64,000 nucleotides of DNA from Methyloterricola oryzae (GCF_000934725.1 NZ_JYNS01000002.1:62001-126000), one strand, 5' to 3'; shown: positions 8,392 to 20,944, numbered from the stretch's first letter. Notes: generated by a model not told the origin, from the sequence alone. Program-made: numbers and translations.

Positions 8392-9472
8392 ATGAATAAA
8401 ACTGCACTGATTACCGGCATCACCGGACAGGATGGCGCCTACCTGGCGGAGTTTCTGCTGCAGAAAGGGTATCAGGTTCATGGCATTAAGCGCCGGGCAT
8501 CCCTTTTCAATACCGACCGTGTGGATCACTTATATCAGGACCCGCATGTCAAGAATCGTGATTTTGTTCTCCATTACGGGGACTTGACCGATTCCACCAA
8601 TTTGATCCGCATTGTCCAGCAGACGCAACCGGATGAAATATACAACCTGGCGGCACAAAGCCATGTGCAGGTATCGTTCGAAACGCCGGAATACACCGCC
8701 GATGCTGATGCCATGGGAACCCTGAGGCTGCTTGAGGCGATCCGTATTCTAGGCTTGGAGCGCAAGACACGGTTTTACCAGGCTTCCACTTCGGAGTTGT
8801 ACGGGAAGGTCCAGGAAATTCCACAGAAGGAAACCACGCCCTTCTATCCCCGTTCTCCTTACGCCGTGGCCAAGCTCTATGCCTACTGGATCACGGTCAA
8901 TTACCGCGAGGCTTACGGGATCTATGGCTGCAACGGCATTCTGTTCAACCATGAATCGCCCCTGCGGGGCGAAACCTTCGTGACCCGCAAGATCACCCGT
9001 GCCATCGCCCGCATCAAGCTGGGACTGCAGGAGTGTCTCTATCTGGGTAATCTGGATGCCAAGCGCGACTGGGGCCACGCCCGTGATTACGTGGAAATGC
9101 AGTGGCTGATGCTACAGCAGGACGAGCCAGACGATTATGTGATCGCCACCGGCGTGCAGTACACCGTGCGCGAATTCGTGACCGCCGCCGCCCAGGAGTT
9201 GGGTATCTCCATCCGCTGGGAGGGGCAGGGCGTGGACGAAAAAGGCTATGACGTGACAACAGGGAAGTGCATCGTGGCGGTGGATGAGCGTTATTTCCGA
9301 CCCACGGAAGTGGAGACCCTGCTGGGGGATCCCACCAAGGCGAAGACGAAGCTGGGTTGGGTGCCAAAGATTACCTTCGAGGAACTGGTGCGGGAGATGG
9401 TGCGCGAGGATCTGACCGCCGCAGAGCGAGATGCCTTGTGCAAGCGCGAAGGTTACAAGGCGTTCGATTACC

Positions 9473-9480
<8 letters not shown>
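8392..9480 (+). CDS. gmd: GDP-mannose 4,6-dehydratase
   Basis: A 362-residue short-chain dehydrogenase-fold enzyme converting GDP-D-mannose to GDP-4-keto-6-deoxy-D-mannose. It has the NADP-binding [16 protein letters not shown] at residues 6-21, [24 protein letters not shown] and the catalytic YxxxK in [12 protein letters not shown]. The GAGGAG ribosome site fits the ATG. It overlaps fcl by eight bases; together they make GDP-L-fucose for glycan or exopolysaccharide. No glycosyltransferase is linked. Confidence 0.97.
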
Positions 9481-10429
<949 letters not shown>

Positions 10430-10434
10430 ATAGT

Positions 10435-10461
10435 GGTGCGCGGCGACCGCCGCCGCGCGCC
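10435..10461. terminator. GC-rich hairpin between fcl and ssb
   Basis: An 11-bp stem (one G-T pair) with a 5-base loop occupies the gap between the convergent fcl and ssb genes. It lacks a T-tract on either strand, so it is only terminator-like. Confidence 0.35.
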
Positions 10462-10500
10462 TTGCCTGGCACATGTTTACCAATTTGGGCTGGGTATATC

Positions 10501-10980
10501 TTAAAAGGGAATGTCGTCGTCGAAGCCTTCGTCGAACGCAGAGGGCGAGCGCGCCGGCTCGCTGGTGCCAAAACGCTCCGACTCGCCTCGCGATGACGGC
10601 GCCCCCGAACCATAGCCGCCGCCTGATCGCGGCGCGCCTTCGCCGGCGCGGTCAAGCATCTGCATTTCGTTGGCGATGATGTCGGTGCTGTAGCGCTTCT
10701 CGCCGTTCTTTTCGTACTGGCTGGTACGCAGACTCCCCTCGATGTAGACCTTGCCGCCTTTCTTCAGGTATTCCGCAGCAATCTCCGCCAGTCGCCGATA
10801 GAACACGACGCGGTGCCACTCGGTGCGTTCCTGCTGCTGACCGGTCTGCTGGTCCTTCCAGGTTTCGCTGGTGGCGATGCGGATGGTGGTTACGGCGCCG
10901 CCGTTGGGCATATAGCGGGTTTCCGGATCCGCCCCCAGATTACCGATCAAAATCACTTTGTTGACGCCACGACTGGCCAT
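10501..10980 (-). CDS. ssb: Single-stranded DNA-binding protein
   Basis: A 159-residue SSB. The OB-fold runs from [19 protein letters not shown] to about residue 110, followed by a Gly/Ser-rich linker and the acidic tip ending DDDIPF, which binds partner proteins. It protects ssDNA in replication, repair and recombination. It follows the YajR-like transporter by 12 bases, and the pair is divergent from uvrA, an arrangement common in gammaproteobacteria. Confidence 0.97.
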   Translation of the reverse strand: MASRGVNKVILIGNLGADPETRYMPNGGAVTTIRIATSETWKDQQTGQQQERTEWHRVVFYRRLAEIAAEYLKKGGKVYIEGSLRTSQYEKNGEKRYSTDIIANEMQMLDRAGEGAPRSGGGYGSGAPSSRGESERFGTSEPARSPSAFDEGFDDDIPF

Positions 10981-10992
10981 GCTGCGTTCTCC

Positions 10993-12405
10993 TTAGTTTT
11001 GGCCTGCGCGCGCGTACTGGCCACGCGGCAGGATGAGGTTGTTCAGGGCGTTTCTGTCCAGAGCGGACCGGTCGACTTTAAGATAGGCTACCCCGTCTTC
11101 CGCGATGACCACGGCTTCCGCCACGCCGGACACTCGCAGGAACTCTTCGCTCAACAGCGAGGCCTCGTCGGCCGCCAACTCGCCGATGCGGATCAGCAGG
11201 CTGCTCAGGTGCCGTGGGGGTTGCATGCCGCAGGCGATTCCGAACCAGACCAGGCCGATCGCCGCGCAGAACAGGAATACCGAGTGGACGCCGTAATGGC
11301 CGTATATCCAGCCGCCAGCGGCGCCACCCACGAATGCGCCAAGGAACTGAGCCGTGGAATAGATGCCCATGGCCGTGCCTTTCAGATCCGGTGGCGCGAC
11401 CTTGGACACCATGGAAGGCAGTGTCGCTTCCAGCAGGTTGAAGCCGGTGAAAAAGACATAGAGCAGGAAGGCTATGGACCATAAGTTGTCGTCCATCGCC
11501 TGCAGGCTGCCTTCGGCTGCCGCTACCAGGGCGATGAAGCCCAGAAAGACCGCTTTCATCTTGCGCCGTTTTTCCGCCAGGATTACGAACGGAACCATGC
11601 TCACCATGGAGAACACGAATACCGGCAGGTAAATCATGCCGTGTTTGCTGATGTCCAAGTGCAGGTTGTCGCGCAAGACCAAAGGCAGGGCCACAAAGGT
11701 GGCGGTCAAGATCAGGTGCAGGGCGAAGATGCCGAAATCCAGGCGCAGTAATTCCCGGTGGCGCAGAACCTTCGCGAATTGGGCCGGCATGGCCTGCGTG
11801 TCGCGGTGAAAGCTGCTTACGACGGGCGTTGGGACGGCTAGGTAAAGCACGCCGATAGCGGCGATGGAGAGGACGCCGATAATCCAGAACAGACCTTTCA
11901 CCCCTACCCAGCCGGAAATCACGGGTCCAGCTACCATGGACAGGGCAAAGGATATGCCTATGCTTATGCCGATCAGTGCCATCGCCTTGGTGCGATGTTC
12001 CTCGCGTGTGAGGTCGGCGGCGAGGGCCATGACCACGGCGGCCACCGCCCCTGAGCCTTGGATCGCGCGGCCCGCGATGATGCCGTAAATTGATTCGGAG
12101 AGCGCCGCGACGACGCTGCCGGCAGCAAAGATGACCAGGCCGATGGCGATGACCTTCTTGCGGCCGAAACGGTCCGACCACATGCCGAAAGGGATACCCA
12201 CGATGGCTTGAGTCAGGCCGTAGGCGCTGATGGCAATTCCGATCAGGAAGGGGGTCGCGTCGGGCAGGTCGCGCGCATAAACCGAGAACACCGGCAGAAT
12301 CATGAACAGGCCCAGCATTCGCAGCATGTAGATGCCCGCAAGGGAGACACTGGCCCGCAGTTCAGTGCCGGTCATGGGGCTGTCGATTTCGAGGGGCTCC
12401 TTCAA
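10993..12405 (-). CDS. YajR-like major facilitator transporter
   Basis: A 12-TM MFS protein of about 470 residues with a soluble C-terminal domain (about the last 75 residues) resembling the ferredoxin-like YAM domain of E. coli YajR. The loop 2-3 motif [12 protein letters not shown] and the alignment [16 protein letters not shown] support drug/proton antiporter family 1. The TTG start (GGAG 8 bases upstream) is chosen; an ATG 30 bases downstream is an alternative. The substrate is unknown. Confidence 0.85.
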   Translation of the reverse strand: MKEPLEIDSPMTGTELRASVSLAGIYMLRMLGLFMILPVFSVYARDLPDATPFLIGIAISAYGLTQAIVGIPFGMWSDRFGRKKVIAIGLVIFAAGSVVAALSESIYGIIAGRAIQGSGAVAAVVMALAADLTREEHRTKAMALIGISIGISFALSMVAGPVISGWVGVKGLFWIIGVLSIAAIGVLYLAVPTPVVSSFHRDTQAMPAQFAKVLRHRELLRLDFGIFALHLILTATFVALPLVLRDNLHLDISKHGMIYLPVFVFSMVSMVPFVILAEKRRKMKAVFLGFIALVAAAEGSLQAMDDNLWSIAFLLYVFFTGFNLLEATLPSMVSKVAPPDLKGTAMGIYSTAQFLGAFVGGAAGGWIYGHYGVHSVFLFCAAIGLVWFGIACGMQPPRHLSSLLIRIGELAADEASLLSEEFLRVSGVAEAVVIAEDGVAYLKVDRSALDRNALNNLILPRGQYARAGQN

Positions 12406-12435
12406 GTGGGATACTCCGGTCACGCTTGCCAAAAC

Positions 12436-12451
12436 CTGGCTATGTTACCAG
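12436..12451. promoter_or_regulatory. LexA-box-like palindrome in the uvrA / transporter-ssb divergent region
   Basis: CTGG, eight bases, CCAG: the same geometry as the gammaproteobacterial SOS box CTGT-N8-ACAG, with flanking AA/TT extending the symmetry. It lies 31 bases upstream of the transporter start and 150 bases before uvrA. The outer bases differ from the E. coli consensus, so this is a candidate only. Confidence 0.35.
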
Positions 12452-12600
12452 TTTCAATCGCCGTTTGTAGGGCAGGGGAGTTGGCTTCAAGGGACTTTCG
12501 GTTCTATCGCTCGTCGGTCCGGTCGAGAGGCCAGAACATGGCTTTGCTCCCTACCCGTCTCCGGCTTATAGTTATTCGTTTGCAGCTTGGCCGTCGCACC

Positions 12601-15492
12601 ATGGACCGCATTCAGATACGAGGCGCGCGTACCCACAACCTTAAAAACATCGACTTGGACCTGCCCAGGGACAAGTTGATCGTCATCACGGGACTTTCCG
12701 GTTCCGGGAAGTCCTCCCTTGCCTTCGACACCATCTATGCGGAGGGCCAAAGGCGCTACGTGGAATCCTTATCCGCCTATGCCCGCCAGTTCCTCTCCAT
12801 CATGGAAAAGCCTGATGTGGACCACATCGAAGGGCTTTCGCCGGCTATCTCCATCGAGCAGAAATCCACGTCGCACAATCCCAGGTCCACGGTTGGCACC
12901 ATCACCGAGATCTACGATTACCTCCGGTTGCTGTTCGCCCGGGCGGGCACACCGCGCTGTCCGGTCCATGGCGTGTCGCTGGAGGCCCAGACAGTCAGTC
13001 AGATGGTGGACAATGTCCTCGGCCAGCCGGAGGAGTCCCGCTGGATGCTGCTGGCCCCGGTGGTGAGCGAGCGTAAAGGCGAACATGTGCAACTGCTGGA
13101 AACCTTGCGTGGTCAAGGCTTTATCCGCGCCCGCATCGACGGTCAGGTTGTGGAACTGGACGAAGCGCCAGCGCTGGATCTGCGCAAGAAGCACAGCATC
13201 GAGGTGGTGGTCGATCGCTTCAAGGTGCGAGCCGATCTTTCCCTGCGCTTGGCGGAATCGTTCGAGACGGCTCTCAAGCTGGCCGATGGCATCGCGCTGG
13301 TGGTGTCCATGGACGATCCGGCCAAGGAACTGGTCTTTTCCGACAAGTACGCCTGCGCGCACTGCGGTTACTCCCTGAGCGAGCTGGAGCCGCGTATCTT
13401 CTCCTTCAATAACCCCAAGGGCGCCTGCCCGCGCTGCGATGGCCTGGGTATACAGCAGTATTTCGATCCACGCCTGATCGTGCACAATCCGCAGTTGAGC
13501 CTGGCGGGTGGCGCGGTGCGCGGCTGGGATCGGCGCAACGCCTACTATTTCCAGATCATACGCTCGCTGGGCGAGCATTATGGCTTCGATCCGGAGGATC
13601 CATTCGAGAATCTGCCGGAGCGTGTTCGTGAAATAGTGTTTTATGGCAGTGGAAGGGAATCCATCGATTTCAAGCATCTGAACGCGAGGGGGCAGATCCA
13701 GGTTCACCGTCATCCCTTCGAAGGCATCATCCACAACATGGAGCGCCGCTATCGCGAGACCGACTCCAGCCTGGTCCGCGACGAGTTGTCCAAGTACTTG
13801 TCCAGCAAGCCCTGTCCCGAGTGCGAAGGTACCCGCCTCAATCGCGGTGCTCGCCATGTCTTCGTCGCGGAGAGCTCATTGCCGGAGTTGACCTGCCTAC
13901 CGATCAAGCGCGCCCTGGGGTTTTTCTCCGAACTGGAACTGCCAGGCCGCCGGGGTGAGGTGGCCGTCAAGATCGTCAAGGAAATTCGCGAGCGCATGCA
14001 GTTCCTGGTCAATGTGGGCCTGGATTACCTGACGCTTGATCGTAGCGCGGATACCCTGTCGGGTGGCGAGGCGCAGCGGATTCGACTGGCCAGCCAGGTG
14101 GGCGCCGGTCTGGTCGGGGTCATGTACGTGCTGGATGAGCCCTCCATCGGCCTACACCAGCGCGATAATGAGCGCCTGTTGAGCACCCTGGTACGCCTGC
14201 GCGACATCGGCAACACTGTCATTGTGGTGGAGCACGACGAGGACGCCATCCTGGCTGCCGATCACGTGGTGGATATTGGTCCTGGTGCCGGCGTGCATGG
14301 CGGATCCGTGGTGGCACAAGGCACCCCGCAGGCCATCATGGAAAATCCGAACTCCCTGACAGGACAATTCCTGTCCGGACAGCGCGAGATCGAGGTGCCA
14401 CAGATTCGCCTGCCGCCGGATTCAAAGCGCCGAGTACGTCTGCGCAACGCCCGCGGCAATAATCTGAAGGGCATCGATGCCGAGTTTCCGGTGGGTCTGT
14501 TCACCTGCGTGACCGGCGTTTCCGGCTCGGGCAAGTCGACCCTGGTCAACGATACCCTGTTTCGCCTCGCTGCGCGTGAGCTGAATGGCGCCGGGACCGC
14601 GGCGGCGGAATGCGATGGCATCGACGGCCTGGACCTTTTCGACAAGGTTGTGGATATCGACCAAAGTCCAATTGGCCGCACGCCCCGGTCCAATCCCGCG
14701 ACCTATACCGGATTGTTCACACCGATTCGGGAACTGTTCGCGGCGACGCCGGAGGCCCGTTCCCGTGGCTACAGTCCGGGGCGCTTCAGCTTCAACGTCA
14801 AGGGCGGGCGCTGCGAAGCCTGTGCCGGGGACGGCGTCATCAAGGTCGAGATGCACTTCCTGCCCGACATTTTCGTGCACTGCGACGCGTGCAAAGGCCA
14901 GCGCTACAACCGGGAGACCCTGGAGATACGCTACAAGGGCCACACTATTCACGAGGTGCTGGAAATGACGGTGGAAATTGCCTGCAACTTCTTTGCGGCG
15001 ATCCCCTCCGTGCATCGCAAGCTGCAGACCTTGATGGACGTGGGGTTGAGCTATATCACCCTGGGCCAGAACGCCGTCACCCTGTCAGGCGGCGAGGCTC
15101 AGCGGGTGAAGCTGGCGCGTGAATTGTCCAAGCGCGACACGGGAAAGACGCTTTATATCCTTGATGAGCCGACAACGGGATTGCATTTTCATGACATCCA
15201 ACAACTGCTGGGCGTCCTACATCAACTGCGCGATCACGGGAACACGGTGATCGTGATCGAACACAACTTGGAAGTGATCAAGACCGCGGATTGGCTGATC
15301 GACCTGGGGCCGGAGGGTGGCGACGGCGGCGGCCGTATCATCGCCCAAGGTACCCCCGAGCAGGTCGCTGCCGATCCCGCCTCCCATACCGGGCGCTTCC
15401 TGCGCGCAGTGCTGGAGAAAAGTGCGGGCGCGCGCCGTTCCGGAGTTAAAATGTCTCAAGGAAATAAGGTTCACACGGTGTCAGAAACATGA
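12601..15492 (+). CDS. uvrA: Excinuclease ABC subunit A
   Basis: A 963-residue damage-recognition ATPase of nucleotide excision repair. The two ABC modules are visible: Walker A GLSGSGKS at residues 31-38 and GVSGSGKS near 638, signatures [12 protein letters not shown] near 485 and [12 protein letters not shown] near 826. The zinc-binding CxxC pairs (CAHC/CPRC near 253-283 and CEAC/CDAC near 738-765) are intact. [17 protein letters not shown] is the classic start; the open frame extends 390 bases upstream but is not coding. The last 25 residues are a variable tail. It overlaps the next gene by ATGA. Confidence 0.98.
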   Translation: MDRIQIRGARTHNLKNIDLDLPRDKLIVITGLSGSGKSSLAFDTIYAEGQRRYVESLSAYARQFLSIMEKPDVDHIEGLSPAISIEQKSTSHNPRSTVGTITEIYDYLRLLFARAGTPRCPVHGVSLEAQTVSQMVDNVLGQPEESRWMLLAPVVSERKGEHVQLLETLRGQGFIRARIDGQVVELDEAPALDLRKKHSIEVVVDRFKVRADLSLRLAESFETALKLADGIALVVSMDDPAKELVFSDKYACAHCGYSLSELEPRIFSFNNPKGACPRCDGLGIQQYFDPRLIVHNPQLSLAGGAVRGWDRRNAYYFQIIRSLGEHYGFDPEDPFENLPERVREIVFYGSGRESIDFKHLNARGQIQVHRHPFEGIIHNMERRYRETDSSLVRDELSKYLSSKPCPECEGTRLNRGARHVFVAESSLPELTCLPIKRALGFFSELELPGRRGEVAVKIVKEIRERMQFLVNVGLDYLTLDRSADTLSGGEAQRIRLASQVGAGLVGVMYVLDEPSIGLHQRDNERLLSTLVRLRDIGNTVIVVEHDEDAILAADHVVDIGPGAGVHGGSVVAQGTPQAIMENPNSLTGQFLSGQREIEVPQIRLPPDSKRRVRLRNARGNNLKGIDAEFPVGLFTCVTGVSGSGKSTLVNDTLFRLAARELNGAGTAAAECDGIDGLDLFDKVVDIDQSPIGRTPRSNPATYTGLFTPIRELFAATPEARSRGYSPGRFSFNVKGGRCEACAGDGVIKVEMHFLPDIFVHCDACKGQRYNRETLEIRYKGHTIHEVLEMTVEIACNFFAAIPSVHRKLQTLMDVGLSYITLGQNAVTLSGGEAQRVKLARELSKRDTGKTLYILDEPTTGLHFHDIQQLLGVLHQLRDHGNTVIVIEHNLEVIKTADWLIDLGPEGGDGGGRIIAQGTPEQVAADPASHTGRFLRAVLEKSAGARRSGVKMSQGNKVHTVSET

Positions 15493-16193
15493 GCAGACTC
15501 CCTTCCAATCAAGACCCCCTATTGAGCCAGATCGGGAAAAGTTTGTTGTCTCCCCTGGTTCGCTACCTGACTGCTCAATGTCAGAAAGTCTACTTTCGGG
15601 CCGTGGAGTCAGTCGGGCGGCATAAGCGGGATCTGCTGATTACGCGGGTTGAAAGCGCGCGTGATGGCCTGGAGGAAGCCAAGCAGCAGTTTCAGTGTGC
15701 CCTGGAGCGCTTCAGTGCGCTGACCGAATTCGACGGCGGTGAACTGGAGGATGTCTATCGCCAGCTCAAGTTCGAATTCGACTACAGCAAGTCGAAGGCC
15801 CTGGCGGTGAAAGATCGCATCGACGCGGTTCAGGATGTGGCCGAGGCCTTGTTCTCAGAATGGGAACAGGAACTTGAGCAGTACTCAAACCGCAGCCTGC
15901 GCAGCAGCAGTCGCCAGAAGCTCAAGCAGACTCAACAACTCTACGGGCAACTGATTTCCGCCATGCGTCGGGCCGAGGGGAAGATAGACCCGGTCCTGAG
16001 CGCCTTTCAGGACCAGGTCCTGTTTCTCAAGCACAATCTCAATGCCCAGGCGGTGGCGGCCCTGCAGGGTGAACTGACGACCATGAGCATCGGCGTCGCC
16101 GGGCTGATTACCGCCATGGAGCGTTCCATTGATCGCGCCAACCTTTTCATGCAGACCATGGCACCACAGAAGGCGCTGACTGCGGAACCCTGA
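15489..16193 (+). CDS. DUF2959 coiled-coil protein
   Basis: A 234-residue helical protein matching DUF2959: [59 protein letters not shown] and [19 protein letters not shown]. The family's function is unknown. Unlike many members I see no clear signal peptide. It overlaps the uvrA stop by four bases, so it is translated from the uvrA transcript. Confidence 0.82.
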   Translation: MSRLPSNQDPLLSQIGKSLLSPLVRYLTAQCQKVYFRAVESVGRHKRDLLITRVESARDGLEEAKQQFQCALERFSALTEFDGGELEDVYRQLKFEFDYSKSKALAVKDRIDAVQDVAEALFSEWEQELEQYSNRSLRSSSRQKLKQTQQLYGQLISAMRRAEGKIDPVLSAFQDQVLFLKHNLNAQAVAALQGELTTMSIGVAGLITAMERSIDRANLFMQTMAPQKALTAEP

Positions 16194-16213
16194 GCCAGTC
16201 TCTGCTGGATTGA

Positions 16214-16243
16214 GCCGCCGATGATTCAACGCAATCAGGCGGC
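16214..16243. terminator. Hairpin between convergent genes
   Basis: GCCGCC ... GGCGGC with an inner GATT/AATC pair and a CAACGC loop, placed in the gap between the convergent DUF2959 and cytochrome P460 genes. There is no T-tract; possible bidirectional terminator. Confidence 0.35.
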
Positions 16244-16262
16244 GCCAAGCCGGATGTCCGAA

Positions 16263-16760
16263 TCAGGGAAGCTGAGCCGGCGCCGTAAACACATAGTCCT
16301 GAGCCTTCATCATTCCATGACAGGACAGGCATTCCTGCGAGACATCGCCCTTGTCGTAGGGCTTCTGGTCCATACCAAGCCAGCGTGCATAGCCCCAACC
16401 GCCGGTGGCGGCATATTTGCCGTCATCTTTCACCATGAAATCAACGTGCACGAACTCTCCCGGAACCACGGCGGTTGGAAAGGTGCCGCTGGCCTTTTGC
16501 TTCCAGTTCAATTTGGCGAGGATCGCGCCGTTGGGCCACGGGTTGGTCTTGCCGGCGCGGGCGGCTTCAACGGCTACGCTGTTACCCAGAATGGCGCGCA
16601 GCGTCTGGTTTTCGGTGCGCTGCGAAACGGCTATCAAGGTCCAGTTTTTGTAGCCCTCGGGTAGTGCGATGCCGTTTGGCGCTGGTAGCACGCCGACGGC
16701 CTCCGCGGCATTTGCTGCAACTGCGAAGGCGCTCAAGGCGAAGATGATTACTTTGGTCAT
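16263..16760 (-). CDS. Cytochrome P460 family protein
   Basis: A 165-residue secreted c-type haem protein. An N-terminal signal (about residues 1-18, ending ANA) precedes a P460-type beta-sandwich domain, and the haem-binding CLSCH lies at residues 144-148. A perfect GGAGG precedes the ATG. Family members oxidise hydroxylamine or detoxify NO in ammonia oxidisers and methanotrophs. The true P460 enzymes carry a lysine cross-linked to haem; I cannot place an equivalent lysine confidently (the candidate region reads AARAGKTNPWPNG), so it may be a cytochrome c'-beta-like relative. It stands alone. Confidence 0.85.
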   Translation of the reverse strand: MTKVIIFALSAFAVAANAAEAVGVLPAPNGIALPEGYKNWTLIAVSQRTENQTLRAILGNSVAVEAARAGKTNPWPNGAILAKLNWKQKASGTFPTAVVPGEFVHVDFMVKDDGKYAATGGWGYARWLGMDQKPYDKGDVSQECLSCHGMMKAQDYVFTAPAQLP

Positions 16761-16950
16761 GGGTTTTCCTCCAACGAAAGCCCCAATGCTAACAGTTGGC
16801 GGCACGCTTGCCATCCAGGGCGCCAAGCGTCAAACAGGCTTCAACTGAACCCTGGGAGCGCCAATTCCGCTTAGTGTGAGACGCCTCACAGCAGGCCCCA
16901 GGACCGGCACCTAGCCTTCAGCCTGATATTCAGGTTGGCGGGGTGGCGTC

Positions 16951-18531
16951 GTGAAAACAAGAAAAATCTTATCCATGGTGGTCCTGGCGACAGCGGGAGC
17001 ACTGGTCCAGGCGAGCGAATCTGCGGACTCGACCTTGATTCAGGCGCTGGGTGAGGTCAAGGCGCGGACCGGAGCAGAATTTCAATTGGCGCCGGAACTG
17101 GCGCGTGCGCTTGTTTCCGATCAGTCCGTGAAGCTGGCTTCCGCCGGGGACTTGGAAACGGTACTTGCCGGGTATAACTACGCATTGGTCCATGGTGTTG
17201 ATGGCCGGGTCAGGCAAATTCTGGTCAGCGGCTACGCCGGGCGCGGCAGTTCACCCCCCAGCCTAGGTCAGGAATCGGCAGGCGCGCCGGTGTTTGCCTA
17301 TGATCCATCGCCAGCCAGCCTGCCGGCCAAGTTTCTGCGACATAACAGCGGCTCCGTTGCGGCAATCAAGATCGATGCCGCGCGCCTGTCGGCCATGCAA
17401 AAGGGCGAGCGGTTGACCATGAGCTTGCCTTCCGGCGATTACGCCGTGGTTTACGACAACCTCTTCCATCACGAGAACGGCGACTTTACCTGGGTTGGTT
17501 ATGTGGACGGCGCCGGTAGAGGCTATCGCGTCATCATTACATCCGGCAGTGAAGGCAGTCTTGGACAGATTGTGACGCCCGATGGCACCTATTCGGTGGA
17601 TCTTGAGGATGGTCGTAACTGGCTGGTGGACATCAGCGGTTCTGGAATGCAGGCCGGTTCCCTCGAAGGCGATGAGTTGGATGGCTCCCGGGTGAACCGC
17701 GGGCACGAGGCGGCATCCGATTCAAGTGCGACCTTGGAGACGGCGCGCTTCCTGGAGGCCAAAAAAGCGAAAAAGGTGAAGAAGGTCAAGAAAGTCAGGA
17801 AGGGAAAACAGAAGTCCCTCCCGAATGCAGAAACTACGGAAGCCCCAACGGTCATCGATGTCCTTGTCGTTTACACCCGGGGCATGAATGCGAAGAAAGT
17901 ACAGACGCGCCTGAACTTCTTGGTTGCCTCGGCCAATCAGGCCTATCTGGATAGCGAAATTTCCGTTCAGCTGCGTCTGGTTGCCACCATCGCTTCGGAT
18001 TATCCGGACAATGGCCCGAACAACAACGCATTGAACGATCTGACCAACGGGAAAGGCGAATTCGCCGATACAGCCGAATTGCGCCGGGAATATGGAGCGG
18101 ATCTGATTGCCTTGATTCGGCCTTTTGATTATGCCAGCCAGAAGAACTGCGGTTCCGGCTGGGTCAACGGCGCGCGCGGCTCGGAGTTGTATGCCGCGCT
18201 GGGGTACTCGGTCGTCAGCGATGGCAGCGACCCCAGTGGCTGGTATTGCTCGGATTACACCTTCGCCCATGAGCTTGGACACAATATGGGCAGCGTGCAC
18301 GATGCGGCCAATAGCTCGTTCGAAGGCAAATATCCATTTTCCTATGGCTACGGCGTCGAAGGTAAATTCGGTTCCATCATGAGCTACGTCAATCCGGTGG
18401 TCGGTTTGTTTTCCAATCCGCGCTTGACCTGCAAAGGGCAAGCTTGCGGCGACGCGGAATGGGCTGACAACAGCCATTCTCTTGAACTCACGGCGCCTAC
18501 GGTCGCCAATTTCATGCCCGCTACCCGTTAG
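16951..18531 (+). CDS. Secreted reprolysin-type zinc metalloprotease
   Basis: A 526-residue exported metzincin. A signal peptide (about 1-21) is followed by a domain (about 25-90) that resembles an STN-type short secretin/TonB N-terminal domain, then a presumed prodomain, a very Lys-rich stretch at about 270-290 that looks like a processing site or linker, and an M12B-type catalytic domain. The zinc motif HELGHNMGSVHD lies near residue 440, followed by a Met-turn candidate SIMSY. The start is GTG. The substrate is unknown. A strong terminator follows. Confidence 0.85.
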   Translation: MKTRKILSMVVLATAGALVQASESADSTLIQALGEVKARTGAEFQLAPELARALVSDQSVKLASAGDLETVLAGYNYALVHGVDGRVRQILVSGYAGRGSSPPSLGQESAGAPVFAYDPSPASLPAKFLRHNSGSVAAIKIDAARLSAMQKGERLTMSLPSGDYAVVYDNLFHHENGDFTWVGYVDGAGRGYRVIITSGSEGSLGQIVTPDGTYSVDLEDGRNWLVDISGSGMQAGSLEGDELDGSRVNRGHEAASDSSATLETARFLEAKKAKKVKKVKKVRKGKQKSLPNAETTEAPTVIDVLVVYTRGMNAKKVQTRLNFLVASANQAYLDSEISVQLRLVATIASDYPDNGPNNNALNDLTNGKGEFADTAELRREYGADLIALIRPFDYASQKNCGSGWVNGARGSELYAALGYSVVSDGSDPSGWYCSDYTFAHELGHNMGSVHDAANSSFEGKYPFSYGYGVEGKFGSIMSYVNPVVGLFSNPRLTCKGQACGDAEWADNSHSLELTAPTVANFMPATR

Positions 18532-18567
18532 CGTCTGCCCGGGCGGTACTTTCGCGTCTTCAACCGA

Positions 18568-18595
18568 AGAGCCCTGCAAAGGGCTCTTTCTTTTT
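18568..18595 (+). terminator. Rho-independent terminator after the metalloprotease gene
   Basis: A 7-bp stem (AGAGCCC / GGGCTCT) with a 6-base loop, followed by TTCTTTTT, 37 bases after the stop codon. Confidence 0.85.
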
Positions 18596-18715
18596 GCGGC
18601 TCCTGATCAATTACGCGCATGGCGGCCGCCGCCGCCTTTTGTTATGGTTGCATCATCGAGAACGAACTTGTCTTACGGCCGCTACGATAGGGGCGCGTAA
18701 GTCTGGAGAGATTCA

Positions 18716-20944
18716 ATGCAGACCAATGAATCTGAAGACAAGCCCATCCGCCTCTCCGTGCTGGGCATGCGCTGTGCCGGTTGTGTCTCCGCCGTGGAAG
18801 GGGCGTTGCGTGCGGTACCCGGGGTAGTTTCCGCTGATGTCAATTTCGCCGATCATACTGCCCTGATCCATGGGGCAGTCGATCCGAACGAACTGCGCAA
18901 GTCTGTCCAGTCGGCCGGCTATGACGCCGCCGTCATGGAAGAACTGGAGGATCTGAGTAGCCAGGATGTCCTGGAGGAAGAACGCTATCGTGCGTTGATG
19001 CGTAAAGCCGCAGTGGCGGGAGCCTTGGGCGTGCCGCTCATGCTGGGCGCGCATCTCGGCTGGTTTCCTGATCTGGGTACCGCAGCAGGCAGCAGGTTCT
19101 GGTCTTGGGTGGCTTTGCTCACCCTGGCTGTTCTGTACTACTCAGGTGGACACTTTTACTCCGGGGCTATCAGCACCCTGCGCTTGAAGCAGGCGAACAT
19201 GGACACCCTGATTGCCCTCGGCACCGGTGCGGCCTGGCTTTATTCGACGGTCGCCATCGATTTTTCCTCGATCTTGCCGGCCGGGTCCCAGCACGCTTAC
19301 TTTGAGGCGGCCGCGGTCATTCTGGGTTTCATCAATCTTGGTTCGGCGCTGGAGATGCGCGCGCGCGGCAAGACCTCATCGGCCATACGCCAGTTGATCG
19401 GGTTGCAGCCTCGCACCGCGCGCGTGGTGCGCGACGGTCAGGAGGTGGATGTGCCCATCGCCGACATCGGCCTGGGCGAGACCCTGCGCGTCCGTCCCGG
19501 CGAGAAGGTGGCCGTGGACGGCAAAATCATTGAGGGCCACTCCAGCCTGGATGAGTCCATGCTCACCGGAGAACCCTTGCCGGTGGAAAAGACCGTCGGC
19601 GATGACGTCATCGCCGGCACATTGAATCAGCACGGTACCTTTGTCTTCGAGGCGACCCGTATCGGCCGCGATACCATGCTGGCGCAGATCATCGCCAGCG
19701 TCCGCCAGGCCCAGGCGACCAAGCCGGCCATCGCAAGACTGGTGGACCAGGTTTCCGCGGTTTTCGTGCCGGTCGTGGTCGCGATATCTGTGCTCACTTT
19801 TCTCATCTGGCTGATCTTCGGGCCATCGCCCTCCCTGGGCTACGCCTTCGTCACGGCCATGACCGTACTGGTCATCGCCTGCCCCTGCGCGTTGGGACTG
19901 GCGACGCCCATTTCCATCATGGTGGCGGTGGGCCGTTCGGCGCAAAAAGGAATCCTTATTCGCAACGGTGATGCCTTGCAGGCGAGCGGGAAACTGACCG
20001 CCGTAATCCTGGACAAGACCGGCACGGTTACACAGGGACGTCCGAGCGTATCCCGGGTGGTGGCTGCGGCGGGGCATGAAGAGGAGCGTGTTCTGACGCT
20101 GGCCGCGTGCCTGGAAAAGGGCTCGGAGCATCCGCTTGCCGCGGCGATTCTGGCCGAGGCCAGCCATCGTGGCATCAAGCCGAAAGCCGTCAAAAAGTTT
20201 CAGGCCCTGGTGGGGCGCGGCGTCATGGCCGAATTGGACGGGCATGTCCTGCGCTTCGGGAACGAGCTTCTGATGACGGAGGCCGGCGTCGATTTCCAGG
20301 CCTTGAAGAATGTCATGGCGGAATTGGCGGCGCAGGGGCATACGCCCATGCTGCTGGCGGAGGACGATCAAGCGCTGGGCTTGGTGGCCGTTGCCGACCC
20401 CATCAAGCCGGATAGCCGCGAGGCGGTTTCCCAGTTGAAGGCGATGGGCGTGCGCGTGCTCATGGTGACGGGCGACAACCCGGTCACCGCTCAGGCCATC
20501 GCGCGCGAGGCCGGAATCGACGAGGTGAGGGCGCAAGTGCTGCCTCAGGACAAGGCCCAAGTGGTTAGGGATCTGCAGGCTCAAGGCCTGGTGGTGGGCA
20601 TGGTGGGGGACGGCATCAATGACGCGCCGGCTCTGGCCCAGGCCGACGTGGGCTTTGCCATCGGGACCGGCACCGACATCGCCATCGAGAGCGGTGATGT
20701 GATCATCATGCGCGGTTCGCTGCTGAAGCTGGTCGACGCGATGGATCTGTCCAAGGCCACCGTGCGCAACATCAAGCAAAACCTATTTGGCGCCTTTATT
20801 TACAACACCATCAGTATTCCTGTCGCGGCGGGCCTGTTGTACCCCGCTTTTGGCCTGCTGCTCAATCCGATGATCGCGGGGGCTGCCATGGCCATGTCCT
20901 CGGTGACGGTGGTCAGCAATGCCAACCGCCTGCGTTTCAAATAA
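18716..20944 (+). CDS. copA: Copper-translocating P1B-type ATPase
   Basis: A 742-residue heavy-metal ATPase. There is one N-terminal HMA domain with metal site GMRCAGC (residues 18-23), eight expected membrane helices, the P1B-1 signature CPC near residue 387, the phosphorylated DKTGT near 432, the HP locus SEHPLAAAI and the hinge [10 protein letters not shown]. This pattern points to Cu(I) export. The protein is cytoplasmic-membrane bound. No CueR-type operator or copper chaperone gene is seen next to it. Confidence 0.93.
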   Translation: MQTNESEDKPIRLSVLGMRCAGCVSAVEGALRAVPGVVSADVNFADHTALIHGAVDPNELRKSVQSAGYDAAVMEELEDLSSQDVLEEERYRALMRKAAVAGALGVPLMLGAHLGWFPDLGTAAGSRFWSWVALLTLAVLYYSGGHFYSGAISTLRLKQANMDTLIALGTGAAWLYSTVAIDFSSILPAGSQHAYFEAAAVILGFINLGSALEMRARGKTSSAIRQLIGLQPRTARVVRDGQEVDVPIADIGLGETLRVRPGEKVAVDGKIIEGHSSLDESMLTGEPLPVEKTVGDDVIAGTLNQHGTFVFEATRIGRDTMLAQIIASVRQAQATKPAIARLVDQVSAVFVPVVVAISVLTFLIWLIFGPSPSLGYAFVTAMTVLVIACPCALGLATPISIMVAVGRSAQKGILIRNGDALQASGKLTAVILDKTGTVTQGRPSVSRVVAAAGHEEERVLTLAACLEKGSEHPLAAAILAEASHRGIKPKAVKKFQALVGRGVMAELDGHVLRFGNELLMTEAGVDFQALKNVMAELAAQGHTPMLLAEDDQALGLVAVADPIKPDSREAVSQLKAMGVRVLMVTGDNPVTAQAIAREAGIDEVRAQVLPQDKAQVVRDLQAQGLVVGMVGDGINDAPALAQADVGFAIGTGTDIAIESGDVIIMRGSLLKLVDAMDLSKATVRNIKQNLFGAFIYNTISIPVAAGLLYPAFGLLLNPMIAGAAMAMSSVTVVSNANRLRFK

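Noticed and set aside
12769-13857. A 362-codon open frame opposite uvrA
   Set aside because: Antisense shadow without recognisable motifs.
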